Assembly (NCBI RefSeq): GCF_963681195.1
Contig: NZ_OY808997.1
Location: 2,480,001-2,544,000 of the forward strand
Direction of reading: 5' to 3'
Source of the DNA: Vibrio sp. 16
GTDB taxonomy: Bacteria > Pseudomonadota > Gammaproteobacteria > Enterobacterales > Vibrionaceae
DNA: 64,000 nucleotides
The position numbers and the translations under genes were made by a program. Below the pieces are notes generated by a model, which saw nothing but the letters and a program-made list of their open reading frames with translations, had not been told where the DNA came from and made no database searches. This document shows, one piece after another, positions 37,308 through 45,418 of this stretch (position 1 is its first letter; every line of letters begins with the position of its first letter).

Positions 37308-38228
37308 TTACTTCTCCTCGTCCTTCTTGCACATTGGGAAGCCAAGCGCTTCACGTGATGCGTAGTATGCTTCAGCAACTGATTTGGTCAGGTTGCGGAT
37401 ACGAAGGATGTAACGTTGGCGCTCTGTAACAGAGATAGCTTTACGTGCGTCTAACAAGTTGAAAGCGTGTGCCGCTTTTAGGATGCGCTCGTAAGCTGGT
37501 AGAGGTAGAGGCTTCTCTAGCTCTAATAGTTCTTTTGATTCTTTTTCACACTGGTCGAAGAAGCTGAATAGGAAATCAACGTCAGCGTGTTCAAAGTTGT
37601 ACGTTGATTGCTCAACTTCATTTTGGTGGAAGATGTCACCGTAAGTTACGTTAGAACCGTCTGGTGCTACGTTCCATACTAGGTCGTAAACTGAGTCTAC
37701 TTCTTGGATGTACATAGCTAGACGTTCGATACCGTAAGTGATCTCGCCAGTAACTGGTTTACACTCAAGGCCACCAACTTGCTGGAAGTAAGTAAACTGA
37801 GTCACTTCCATACCGTTTAGCCATACTTCCCAACCAAGACCCCATGCGCCTAGCGTTGGGTTTTCCCAGTTATCTTCTACGAAACGAATATCGTGAACTA
37901 GCGGGTCGATACCAAGAACTTCAAGCGAGCCTAGGTACAACTCCTGAATGTTATCTGGAGAAGGTTTTAGAGCTACTTGGAACTGATAATAGTGCTGCAG
38001 ACGGTTCGGGTTTTCACCGTAGCGACCATCGGTCGGGCGACGTGAAGGTTGAACGTAAGCTGTCGACATTGGCTCTGGGCCAAGTGCACGTAGACATGTC
38101 ATTGGGTGAGAGGTGCCAGCACCTACTTCCATATCTAGAGGTTGAACAATGGTACAACCGTTTTGTGCCCAGTAATCCTGCAGCGCGAGGATCATTCCCT
38201 GGAAGGTTTTGATATCGTATTTTTGCAT
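37308..38228 (-). CDS. glyQ: Glycine--tRNA ligase alpha subunit
   Basis: The 306-residue catalytic alpha chain, a class II synthetase. Visible motifs include [25 protein letters not shown] split around the active site and the [22 protein letters not shown] segment. Start 38228 gives [10 protein letters not shown], the usual opening; an upstream in-frame codon at 38276 was rejected. The ribosome site is weak. Confidence 0.96.
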   Translation of the reverse strand: MQKYDIKTFQGMILALQDYWAQNGCTIVQPLDMEVGAGTSHPMTCLRALGPEPMSTAYVQPSRRPTDGRYGENPNRLQHYYQFQVALKPSPDNIQELYLGSLEVLGIDPLVHDIRFVEDNWENPTLGAWGLGWEVWLNGMEVTQFTYFQQVGGLECKPVTGEITYGIERLAMYIQEVDSVYDLVWNVAPDGSNVTYGDIFHQNEVEQSTYNFEHADVDFLFSFFDQCEKESKELLELEKPLPLPAYERILKAAHAFNLLDARKAISVTERQRYILRIRNLTKSVAEAYYASREALGFPMCKKDEEK

Positions 38229-38422
38229 AGTAATTCGCGCGATTCTTTGAGTAATAGTTGTGTCTAAAATAGACAAAAAATAACAATCAAGTATACCCAG
38301 ATAATTGGCATGGGAGTAGCGCTAATCTTGATTAATTCCTAGTCGAAATTCTCCTTTAGTAGATTTTTAATGGCTTATTCGTCCAAATTTTCCTAAAAGG
38401 GAGTTTTTCACCAGTTTATTGC

Positions 38423-38451
38423 TTGAGATGTTGCAATGAGATGACTAAAAT
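38423..38451 (+). promoter_or_regulatory. Sigma-70 promoter of mneA
   Basis: TTGAGA and TAAAAT are separated by 17 bases. The predicted start near 38458 falls at the beginning of the riboswitch. In 38229-38422 I see only AT-rich sequence that must hold the divergent glyQ promoter. Confidence 0.72.
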
Positions 38452-38456
38452 GCAGC

Positions 38457-38580
38457 CATCTTTGGGGAGTAGCTTACTTGATAGATACCACGTTTATCAG
38501 GTTCGTCCGTCAACATAATTGGTGCAAAATCACCATGGCGTTCGAGGCTCATGCACATGAGCTTAGCAAGACCTTAGATA
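38457..38580 (+). ncRNA. Manganese riboswitch (yybP-ykoY family) upstream of mneA
   Basis: The two conserved internal-loop sequences of yybP-ykoY RNAs are present: GGGGAGTAGC at 38464-38473 and GCAAGACCTTAG at 38566-38577, with flanking ATCTT/AGAT bases that can close the first stem. Downstream a perfect-plus-one-wobble stem GGGGTAGGG/CCCTGCCCC (38594-38602 with 38636-38644) ends 12 bases before the mneA start and is a likely expression platform. The family senses Mn2+ and controls Mn exporters, which fits the next gene. Confidence 0.85.
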
Positions 38581-38656
38581 AACATCGTGAACCGGGGTAG
38601 GGCGCGAGGTTTGTCTATGGTTAAAAAACTATAATCCCTGCCCCAATGAGCATGTC

Positions 38657-39214
38657 GTGAGCGTTTTAGCTATTTCAATTACTACCGTAGCCTTAGCAGA
38701 AATTGGCGATAAGACCCAATTGCTATCCTTGCTACTGGCCAGTCGATACCGTAAACCCATTCCCATTGTTGCAGCGATCTTTTTTGCCACTATTGCCAAT
38801 CATGCGTTAGCGGCATGGCTTGGGGTTGTAGTGGCGGATTACCTTTCTCCAGAAGTCTTAAAGTGGGTGGTCGTTGTTAGCTTTTTAGCCATGGCAGCTT
38901 GGGTGTTGATTCCAGACAAACTGGATGACGATGAAGAGATCTCCAATCGCGGTCCTTTTGTTGCCAGTTTTATTGCCTTTTTCATTGCGGAAATTGGCGA
39001 TAAAACGCAGATCGCTACCTCTATCTTAGGGGCGCAGTACTCCGATGCCTTAACTTGGGTCATTCTAGGTACCACGATTGGTATGCTGCTTGCCAATGTT
39101 CCGGTTGTGCTGATTGGCAAATTGTCCGCCGATAAGATGCCCCTTGGCTTGATCCGAAAAGTGACCGCATTGCTGTTTGTTGCTTTGGCTGTTGCCGCTG
39201 CGGTTTTCTCTTAA
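38657..39214 (+). CDS. mneA: Manganese exporter, TMEM165/GDT1 (UPF0016) family
   Basis: A 185-residue inner-membrane protein with two repeats each carrying the family signature EIGDKTQ (LAEIGDKTQLLSLLLA and FIAEIGDKTQIATSIL), six predicted membrane helices in two triplets. The Vibrio cholerae member MneA exports Mn2+. The start is a GTG; no in-frame ATG lies near it. An out-of-frame four-codon ORF at 38646-38660 ends in a TGA that overlaps this GTG. It is preceded by a manganese riboswitch, which supports the assignment. Confidence 0.92.
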   Translation: MSVLAISITTVALAEIGDKTQLLSLLLASRYRKPIPIVAAIFFATIANHALAAWLGVVVADYLSPEVLKWVVVVSFLAMAAWVLIPDKLDDDEEISNRGPFVASFIAFFIAEIGDKTQIATSILGAQYSDALTWVILGTTIGMLLANVPVVLIGKLSADKMPLGLIRKVTALLFVALAVAAAVFS

Positions 39215-39231
39215 ACGTCGGTATTCTCAAG

Positions 39232-39267
39232 GCGACCAGAAAGAGTTTTAATCTGGTCGCATTTTTG
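39232..39267 (+). terminator. Terminator after mneA
   Basis: A 9-bp stem GCGACCAGA/TCTGGTCGC with an 11-base loop followed by ATTTTTG. The 240 bases from here to the next gene show no ORF or clear site. Confidence 0.8.
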
Positions 39268-39508
39268 TTGATTGGTATGTTGTTGATGTCACTGGAATAT
39301 GTGGTAATTTTCCTTCAAACACGGCGTCATTTAATGATATGACACGCAAAGGATCCGCTATCTTGATAGAATTGTGGTTGCTTAATAATTAAACAGTGTT
39401 TGCTTGTGTTATTTTTGCAACTTTCTGTTTTTTATCAAAAATTACTCATATTGAAGCAGAGCGATAGTCCGGTTAGTTTTTATGCATCTCTACTCGTAAG
39501 GTATTGCC

Positions 39509-41182
39509 ATGAAAACAAAACTTCTATCTACTCTGATTACGTCATCATTAGTATTTTCCGCCCATTCTGTGGCCGATGCTAACTTAGACAACATGTCGAA
39601 GTTGACGATCATTCCCAATCACAACCCTTCTCTGATTCGAAACTTCAACCCTTATGCGGTTTCTCGTTTGCATACGGCTCGAGACTTCATTTTTGAGCCT
39701 TTGGTTATCTTCAATGAACTAAAAGGCAATGTCCCTGAGTACCGCCTTGCGACGGGGTATACGATGAGTGATGATCTACTGAGTATCACTTTTGACCTTC
39801 GCGAAGGAGTGAAATGGTCAGACGGTGAAACCTTCGATGCCGATGATGTGTTGTTTACCTTTGACCTTGTGCGTAAAAACCCGAATATCGATGATCGTGG
39901 TATCAACAGCAAAATTAAGTCGGTTGAGAAGTTAGGGCCATATCTGGTGCGTTTCAATCTAGACAAGGTGAATACCAATATCGGTTATGAGATCGCTCAA
40001 GTACCTGTTGTTCCTGAGCATCAATGGAAGTCCGTTGACGATCCTGCCGCATTCATGAACCCAAATCCTGTTGGTACTGGACCATTTACTGAGCTGCCTC
40101 AATTCACTTCAACACTATTTCTCCAGTGTCGTAATGCGCACTATTGGGATCAAGCTAACCTAGATGTCGACTGCTTACGCGTCCCGCAAATGAATCATAA
40201 TGACCAAGTACTTGCAGAGTTGATGAACTCGCGCATTGACTGGGCTGGCTCTTTTGTTCCTGATATTGACCAAACCTACATGAAAGCGTCAAGCCACCAT
40301 GGTTACTGGTATCCACCCGCAGGGACTCAAGCATTTATGTTTAACTATGCATCGAAAGATAAAGTCAAACATGCGGTGCTGAACGATATTAACTTCCGTC
40401 GTGCTTTCTCTATGGCGATCGACCGTCAGACACTGATTGACATCGCTAACTACGGAAATGCGGTCTTGAATGACTTTGCTTCTGGTTTGGGCTACGCGTT
40501 TGAAGCTTGGTCAGATGAAAAAGTGCATAACCAGTACAAGCCATTTATGACTTACTCGCCTGAGAAGGCCAAAGCGTTACTTGCCAAGTCAGGTTATAAA
40601 GATATCGACAATGATGGCTTTGTTGAGTCTCCGTCGGGTGACAAATTTGAGTTGAGTATTCAGTCTCCGCAAGGATGGACCGATTTCAATAATACGGTCA
40701 TGCTGGCCGCAGAGCAGCTCGTCAGTGTTGGGATTAAGGTCAAAGCACGTACGCCTGATTTTTCAATCTACAACAAGAGTATGTTAGGGGCGGACTACGA
40801 CATTGCGTATACCAACTATTTCCATGGACCGACGCCACACAAATATTGGGACAGTGGCTATCACTCACGCTTGCAAGCATCGGAAGGAATGCCACGATTT
40901 GCCATGCACCACTGGAAGAGTGAAAAGTTAGATAACTTGTTAGACAGTTTCTATAAGACGGCTGATATTAAAGAGCAGAGAGCCATCGCTCACTCAATCC
41001 AAAAGACCATTGCTGAAAATCAGGTCACGGTTCCTGTTTTGTCTGGGCCGAACTTCTACCAATACAATACGACCCGCTTTACCGGCTGGTGGAATGCGGA
41101 TAATCCGAAAGGGCGCCCAATGATTTGGGAAGGCACACCTGAGCGCTTACTGCATGTGCTTGACTTAAAGCCTCGTAGCTAG
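39509..41182 (+). CDS. Periplasmic oligosaccharide-binding protein, chitooligosaccharide (CBP) type, family 5 SBP
   Basis: A 557-residue secreted protein of the peptide/oligosaccharide class of binding proteins. A signal peptide ends near SAHSVADA. It resembles the Vibrio chitooligosaccharide-binding protein CBP along its length, including FIFEPLVIFNE, GVKWSDGETF, FASGLGYAFEAWSDEK, TNYFHG and TRFTGWWN, which contain aromatic residues used for sugar stacking in CBP. No permease or ATPase gene lies next to it, so it is either a lone paralogue serving a transporter elsewhere or a sensor ligand-binder. The exact sugar is unknown. Confidence 0.85.
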   Translation: MKTKLLSTLITSSLVFSAHSVADANLDNMSKLTIIPNHNPSLIRNFNPYAVSRLHTARDFIFEPLVIFNELKGNVPEYRLATGYTMSDDLLSITFDLREGVKWSDGETFDADDVLFTFDLVRKNPNIDDRGINSKIKSVEKLGPYLVRFNLDKVNTNIGYEIAQVPVVPEHQWKSVDDPAAFMNPNPVGTGPFTELPQFTSTLFLQCRNAHYWDQANLDVDCLRVPQMNHNDQVLAELMNSRIDWAGSFVPDIDQTYMKASSHHGYWYPPAGTQAFMFNYASKDKVKHAVLNDINFRRAFSMAIDRQTLIDIANYGNAVLNDFASGLGYAFEAWSDEKVHNQYKPFMTYSPEKAKALLAKSGYKDIDNDGFVESPSGDKFELSIQSPQGWTDFNNTVMLAAEQLVSVGIKVKARTPDFSIYNKSMLGADYDIAYTNYFHGPTPHKYWDSGYHSRLQASEGMPRFAMHHWKSEKLDNLLDSFYKTADIKEQRAIAHSIQKTIAENQVTVPVLSGPNFYQYNTTRFTGWWNADNPKGRPMIWEGTPERLLHVLDLKPRS

Positions 41183-41204
41183 GGGCAAGATACCCCCAAC
41201 CTTC

Positions 41205-41238
41205 AAGGCCCTGATTTCGATTAGGGCCTTTATTTTTC
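41205..41238 (+). terminator. Terminator after the CBP-like gene
   Basis: Stem AAGGCCCT/AGGGCCTT (8 bp plus two weaker pairs) with a 6-base loop followed by TATTTTTC. Confidence 0.86.
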
Positions 41239-41360
41239 AATGAGAAAGCAAGTTTCGTGACGCATTGAATAGATTCGGTGGAAGTCGTGATCGCTGACAT
41301 ATTAGTGTCACAATTGTCATGCTAATTTAATCTTGTGGATGATAGCGAGAGGGCTAGTTT

Positions 41361-41621
41361 ATGCTTACACGTTACATGGGGATGACCCCAAAAAGTCAGA
41401 GTTATTTGTTCACCTTTGGTCTCGCCTTATGCTTACTAGCAATGGTACTCACCGACATGTGGTTACCCATTGTCGCCGGGACGTTTATTTTAACTGGGTT
41501 GACGGTAGAGGCGTGGATTCGCGTCGCACACATTATTCCTATGCATGAGGAGATGAGAGCGATGAGAAAACAGATCAATAAGCTCCAATCGGAAGTCCGC
41601 ACCTTAGAATATGATGAATAA
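41361..41621 (+). CDS. Small hypothetical inner-membrane protein
   Basis: An 86-residue protein I do not recognise. Two hydrophobic segments (about residues 15-32 and 36-52, around the LTDMWLP turn) are followed by a charged helix rich in Met, Arg, Lys and Glu that could form a coiled coil (MRKQINKLQSEVRTLE). GAGAGGG lies 8-14 bases before the ATG and a strong terminator follows, so it is a monocistronic unit. The upstream region has TGACAT, TGTCAC and TGTCAT at 41295, 41306 and 41315, loosely like a Pho box. Function unknown. Confidence 0.8.
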   Translation: MLTRYMGMTPKSQSYLFTFGLALCLLAMVLTDMWLPIVAGTFILTGLTVEAWIRVAHIIPMHEEMRAMRKQINKLQSEVRTLEYDE

Positions 41622-41624
41622 TTG

Positions 41625-41651
41625 AAAGCAGCCGTCAGGCTGCTTTTTTTG
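41625..41651 (+). terminator. Terminator after the small membrane protein gene
   Basis: A 9-bp stem AAAGCAGCC/GGCTGCTTT with a GTCA loop and a run of T. Confidence 0.9.
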
Positions 41652-41726
41652 TCCAATTTTTGAAGTGAAACGTAAACTCTCGGTAAGGCTGTTGCTCTGC
41701 TCTAAGGGGCTGTTACAACTAGCGTT

Positions 41727-43052
41727 ATGCGCCAGTTTTGTTTTATTTTACGTATTGTTGAAGCCGTTGAAACTCGCTTACCGTGCAAGCTTGAGATCAA
41801 CGCACTTGCTGACACTTTAAACGTCAGTCGATGGCATCTTCAGCATGAATTTAAGCGTTATACGGGGATTCCTCTGGGGCGTTACTACCGCTTGCGGTTG
41901 CTGACGTTAGCGATGAAGGCGCTGGCGTGTTCAGAGCGAAATGTGCTCGATATTGCGCTCGACTATGGGTTTGAATCGCAAGAAGCCTTGTATCGCGCTG
42001 TTAGACAAAACTTCCTCATCTCTCCAAAGCACTTTAAACGCAACCCAACCTTGGCCAAGTACTTCGGTGTGCCGCCAATTGATATCAGCTACTTAACGTT
42101 TTTTCAGCGAATGCAATCTTGTCCACCTGAGGAGGTGATCTTCCCTGCGGATACCTTTTATGGCGTGGTCAGTGATTTTGCTTCGGTCTTTTTTGATGAG
42201 AAAGAGACTGGCGATAAAGTTGAGCAGATGTGGCAAACGTTTGTTGAGGCGACTGCGGACTGGCAACATGAAGCACGGGACTACTATGCGTTGGAATATC
42301 GTAATAATTGTTCGGTAAGGTCCGGTCAATTTCAGATGCTGGCGGTGTGCAATGGGGAGAAAGAGGAGTCCCCATATCCTATAGCGCGGATCGACCTGCC
42401 ACAGCGTAAAATGTGGCGTTTTCAATTGTCCCACAACCCACCTCTAAAGGCCTTATTTGTCTACCTCAACCAAGTCTTTTGTATCCCACGTAAACTGACG
42501 CTTAAGCGTTTACCTTACATTTGGCAAATGGATAGCGAAGGAGAGTTGGTGTTTTGGGTCGAACTCAGAAGTTTTGCAGGCCCAGTAACGCTGCCCTCGT
42601 CGATTCAATTGCTTACTCGAGTGGAAGGGCAATCTTTCTCTGGTCGCCTTGAAGGGGCGGATATTCCACAGACTTGTGTGGAGAAATACCAGCGCTTAGC
42701 GTTTGTGTTAAACCACTTTCGAGCATCATTACCCAAGCTAAACTCCGGCGCTGAAAAGTGGCTGATTGGGCGACCAATGAGCTCGGATTATGCGCCTAAC
42801 CACGATTACCGTGTGAGCCGGATTACCCCAGAAGGTGGCAGTACAAACGGTGTAGAGTCGGGCATGATCTTAAAGTGTGTTTTGCAAGGAAGCTTGGCAA
42901 AAATTGGCGAAGACCTTGATAGCCTTTACTTCTCTCACCTACACGAAGTGGGGTATGTATTGCGTCAAGGGTTTGAGTGGATAACCCGAGCAGACGAATT
43001 ACCGGGACAAGAGTGGTGTATTGAACTGCTTATCCCGGTTTCTAAGCGTTAG
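41727..43052 (+). CDS. AraC-family regulator with N-terminal HTH and long C-terminal region (possible tandem GyrI-like domains)
   Basis: A 441-residue protein. The first ~105 residues are a two-HTH AraC domain (LADTLNVSRWHLQHEFKR and VLDIALDYGFESQEALYRAVR, then SPKHFKRNP) in the Rob/SoxS arrangement, with DNA binding at the N-terminus. The remaining ~330 residues are much longer than the single GyrI-like domain of Rob. Two stretches, about 170-300 and 310-441, each look like GyrI-type ligand domains; the second ends ELLIPVSK as GyrI domains do. The start ATG lacks a clear ribosome site. Its stop overlaps the convergent next gene by 4 bases. Target and ligand unknown. Confidence 0.75.
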   Translation: MRQFCFILRIVEAVETRLPCKLEINALADTLNVSRWHLQHEFKRYTGIPLGRYYRLRLLTLAMKALACSERNVLDIALDYGFESQEALYRAVRQNFLISPKHFKRNPTLAKYFGVPPIDISYLTFFQRMQSCPPEEVIFPADTFYGVVSDFASVFFDEKETGDKVEQMWQTFVEATADWQHEARDYYALEYRNNCSVRSGQFQMLAVCNGEKEESPYPIARIDLPQRKMWRFQLSHNPPLKALFVYLNQVFCIPRKLTLKRLPYIWQMDSEGELVFWVELRSFAGPVTLPSSIQLLTRVEGQSFSGRLEGADIPQTCVEKYQRLAFVLNHFRASLPKLNSGAEKWLIGRPMSSDYAPNHDYRVSRITPEGGSTNGVESGMILKCVLQGSLAKIGEDLDSLYFSHLHEVGYVLRQGFEWITRADELPGQEWCIELLIPVSKR

Positions 43053-43483
43053 CGATAATCAAACAACGTGACGGTTTGTTCGCTATTTTGAGTCAGTTTA
43101 AAACTGGTCGAAGAGAACTGGGGTGGACCTGTCAGAATGTTATTGCCAGAGTAGCCAAGCGGCTCTTTTGGCATCATACCGGCCATGGTCAGTTCATTAT
43201 TCCCGTCAATATCTTGAAAAGTAAAAATGTCATACTCTCCAGCAGGGATTTGCTCAAGCAGGATTGATGACGATGCTGCTACTGCCTGCGCCATATGCTC
43301 CGCGACCACATTACTGTGTTTATCCCGTACTCCAATATAGAGATTTCCGCCCTCTTCGGTGATACCTGTGACAGTCACTTGCAGATCATGCTTTTTACTC
43401 GCATCTACGGTGACTTCTTCACTCTCGTTACACCCGATTAAGGCAATAGAGGTCACCATTAGGGCAATCAGTTTTCTTTTCAT
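43049..43483 (-). CDS. DUF2141-type lipoprotein
   Basis: A 144-residue lipoprotein: a short signal with lipobox LIGC places the lipidated Cys at 18. The rest fits the DUF2141 family, with GEYDIFTFQDIDGNNEL followed by MPKEPLGYSGN and a GPPQFSS segment, the typical Asp/Asn-rich calcium-like loop and PxE-GxS signature. Its ATG directly abuts the upstream OpgC-like stop and its ribosome site AAGGAG lies within that gene, so the two are translationally coupled. Function of the family is unknown. Confidence 0.8.
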   Translation of the reverse strand: MKRKLIALMVTSIALIGCNESEEVTVDASKKHDLQVTVTGITEEGGNLYIGVRDKHSNVVAEHMAQAVAASSSILLEQIPAGEYDIFTFQDIDGNNELTMAGMMPKEPLGYSGNNILTGPPQFSSTSFKLTQNSEQTVTLFDYR

Positions 43484-44593
43484 TTAGGAACTCCTTGTCA
43501 GATTTAATGTATTGAGCTGTTGTTGTCGCTGTTTAATGAGTGGTGGAATAAAGAGCAACAATGCGACAGCAACTAAGCAGAGGTTGAAATTTGGCTGGAA
43601 GTTAAAGTGACCTAATGCAAACGGTGCTAAAGCAAAAATCACCACGTAGTGCCAAGTAAAAACGTGTAGGGAATAGCGGCCAAGAAGGGCCAGTGGCTTA
43701 AAGGCGAGCGCATTGGGTTTGCAGTGCAACAGCCAAGAAAATAAGTAGACTAACAGCAACAAGTTAAAGGCTCTTAGCCAGCCGATGAGCGGCTTATCTG
43801 CAAGTTCATACAGCGTTCCATAGTGGATGCCATACTCGGCCAATACGTTGCGATTGAGAAAGAAAATGATCGTCGCGATGATAGCTACGGCAACCGTGAC
43901 AGCGCGATATTTAAACCAGTTTATCGGCTGGTACTTTGCGTAGTATCCCAAGGTGATGCCAATTACAAATATCAACTGCCAAGCCAGTAAACTGAAGTAG
44001 CCAGTATTGAGTTCGCTGTCGGGGAAATATGGAGTGAGCCACTCAGACAGATTTATCACTCGACTCGACAGCCAGAGCAAAACACTGACGATCAGCACTT
44101 GGGCCGTGCGACCGTTTTGCAACTGGCTCAGGACAAGTGGAGCAAGTAGCAGGAAAACAATGTACATGGGCAAAATATCGAAGTACGCCGGCTTGTGAAT
44201 CAAGGTGGCACTCGCCGCGACCGCAAGCAGTTTGTTCTCCATTAGGCCAGGAAATATCTTGTTGTAAAAGGCTTGAATCGAAGGTTCCAGCGCAATTTGT
44301 AGCGACGCGATGATCAGTAAACCGACAATCGCTGCCATGTGATAGAAGTAGAGTTGCTTGGCTCTGCGGAACAGTTTTTGGCGGGTCACTTGGCGATCAT
44401 AGGCCGAGTATATTAGCCCAACCATCAGGCCTGAAATGAGAATAAAGCCTTCCGCAGCCCCGACTTGCCCGAGCGGTTGAAGAGTAAAGTATTGAATCTC
44501 TGTCCACCCCACAGTAAGCCAAATAAAGTGGTTAACGGACATGATCAGCAGCAAAGTGCCGCGAATGGCATCAATGGAATGATTACGTTGCAT
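43484..44593 (-). CDS. OpgC-like membrane acyltransferase
   Basis: A 369-residue integral membrane protein with about ten hydrophobic segments. It opens RNHSIDAIRGTLLLIMSVNHF with the His and Arg pattern of OpgC/acyltransferase-3 proteins and contains VGAAEGFILISGLMVGL and LGRYSLHVFTWHYVV, typical of OpgC. In other bacteria OpgC adds succinyl groups to osmoregulated periplasmic glucans. No opgGH genes lie in the window. It is coupled to a downstream lipoprotein gene. Confidence 0.82.
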   Translation of the reverse strand: MQRNHSIDAIRGTLLLIMSVNHFIWLTVGWTEIQYFTLQPLGQVGAAEGFILISGLMVGLIYSAYDRQVTRQKLFRRAKQLYFYHMAAIVGLLIIASLQIALEPSIQAFYNKIFPGLMENKLLAVAASATLIHKPAYFDILPMYIVFLLLAPLVLSQLQNGRTAQVLIVSVLLWLSSRVINLSEWLTPYFPDSELNTGYFSLLAWQLIFVIGITLGYYAKYQPINWFKYRAVTVAVAIIATIIFFLNRNVLAEYGIHYGTLYELADKPLIGWLRAFNLLLLVYLFSWLLHCKPNALAFKPLALLGRYSLHVFTWHYVVIFALAPFALGHFNFQPNFNLCLVAVALLLFIPPLIKQRQQQLNTLNLTRSS

Positions 44594-44691
44594 AAAATTT
44601 CCTCCCTTAATGCTGCTAGCTTAGAAGGGAGGAAAAATGAAAAACTGACTAATTGTGTGGTGAATCGATGAAGTGCGATCCGGCGGTTAGT

Positions 44692-44946
44692 CTAGCTAAG
44701 CCCTTTCTTGATGAGATACAGGTAGGGTAACGCCTCTGTCTGAGAACCAATTAATTGATGATCCATAAAGCGACAGAAACTCGGGATATCTCGAGTGGTT
44801 GATGGGTCGTCTGCTTTGACCAACAAAACTTCCCCATCTTGCATAGTTCGAATTGTCTTCCTGACCATCATTACTGGCTCTGGGCAACGTAATCCTTCTG
44901 CCTCTAGTGTTTTATTTGCCTGTTCTGGATTGAATGTCATGGTCAT
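44692..44946 (-). CDS. tusA: Sulfurtransferase TusA (SirA family)
   Basis: An 84-residue sulfur carrier protein. The active Cys21 lies in [17 protein letters not shown], and the [12 protein letters not shown] segment follows. TusA passes persulfide sulfur from IscS to TusBCD for tRNA 2-thiolation. The start at 44946 has GAGG nine bases upstream; a second ATG two codons later is also possible. It stands alone, divergent from the next small ORF. Confidence 0.93.
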   Translation of the reverse strand: MTMTFNPEQANKTLEAEGLRCPEPVMMVRKTIRTMQDGEVLLVKADDPSTTRDIPSFCRFMDHQLIGSQTEALPYLYLIKKGLS

Positions 44947-45077
44947 ATCTGTTTTACCTCAATTGGGCCTAGATGATACTGCTGAAGAAAAAATATTCAA
45001 TAACCCCTTGGCAAAGTGATCATTTTGTTTTAACTTAGTTAACAAGTTGGTAACATTTAAAACGGAGAGCAGATATT

Positions 45078-45269
45078 ATGACAGCTTTAGATCGGCTAAC
45101 AATCTATTCAGTGCTGTGTTTTATTTCCTTTTGCGCTCTTGTTTTACGTTCACCATCTGAATCGTCGTCATTTATGCCGTTACTTGGTATGGGCGCGACG
45201 GTCGTAGGGATTTGGCTCGAGATGCACCGCTGGCCGAGTGCATCTGAAGAGCATGAGAACGGTCAATAG
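45078..45269 (+). CDS. Small hypothetical membrane protein
   Basis: A 63-residue protein with two hydrophobic segments (about 6-24 and 32-48) and a charged tail. I do not recognise a family. GGAGAG lies 11 bases before the ATG and a strong terminator lies about 75 bases after the stop, so expression is plausible. Function unknown. Confidence 0.6.
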   Translation: MTALDRLTIYSVLCFISFCALVLRSPSESSSFMPLLGMGATVVGIWLEMHRWPSASEEHENGQ

Positions 45270-45343
45270 ACTTCCAACTATTGACCGCACTTGCCACTAC
45301 ACTCAACTACATTCCGACACTATCCCCAGTTTTCTTGGGCTTC

Positions 45344-45368
45344 CCCGCTGAAAAGCGGGATTTTTTTT
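45344..45368 (+). terminator. Terminator after the 63-residue ORF
   Basis: Stem CCCGCT/AGCGGG with a GAAA loop followed by A and eight T. It lies just before the LysR gene, insulating it. Confidence 0.87.
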
Positions 45369-45418
45369 GCCTGAAAAAGGTACAATAGCGCATCCCATTT
45401 TAATGACCTTGGCAGAAC

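Noticed and set aside
41333..41548. Alternative 71-codon frame overlapping the small membrane protein gene
   Set aside because: It is out of frame with the ORF that has a good ribosome site and clear membrane segments, and its own product looks random.
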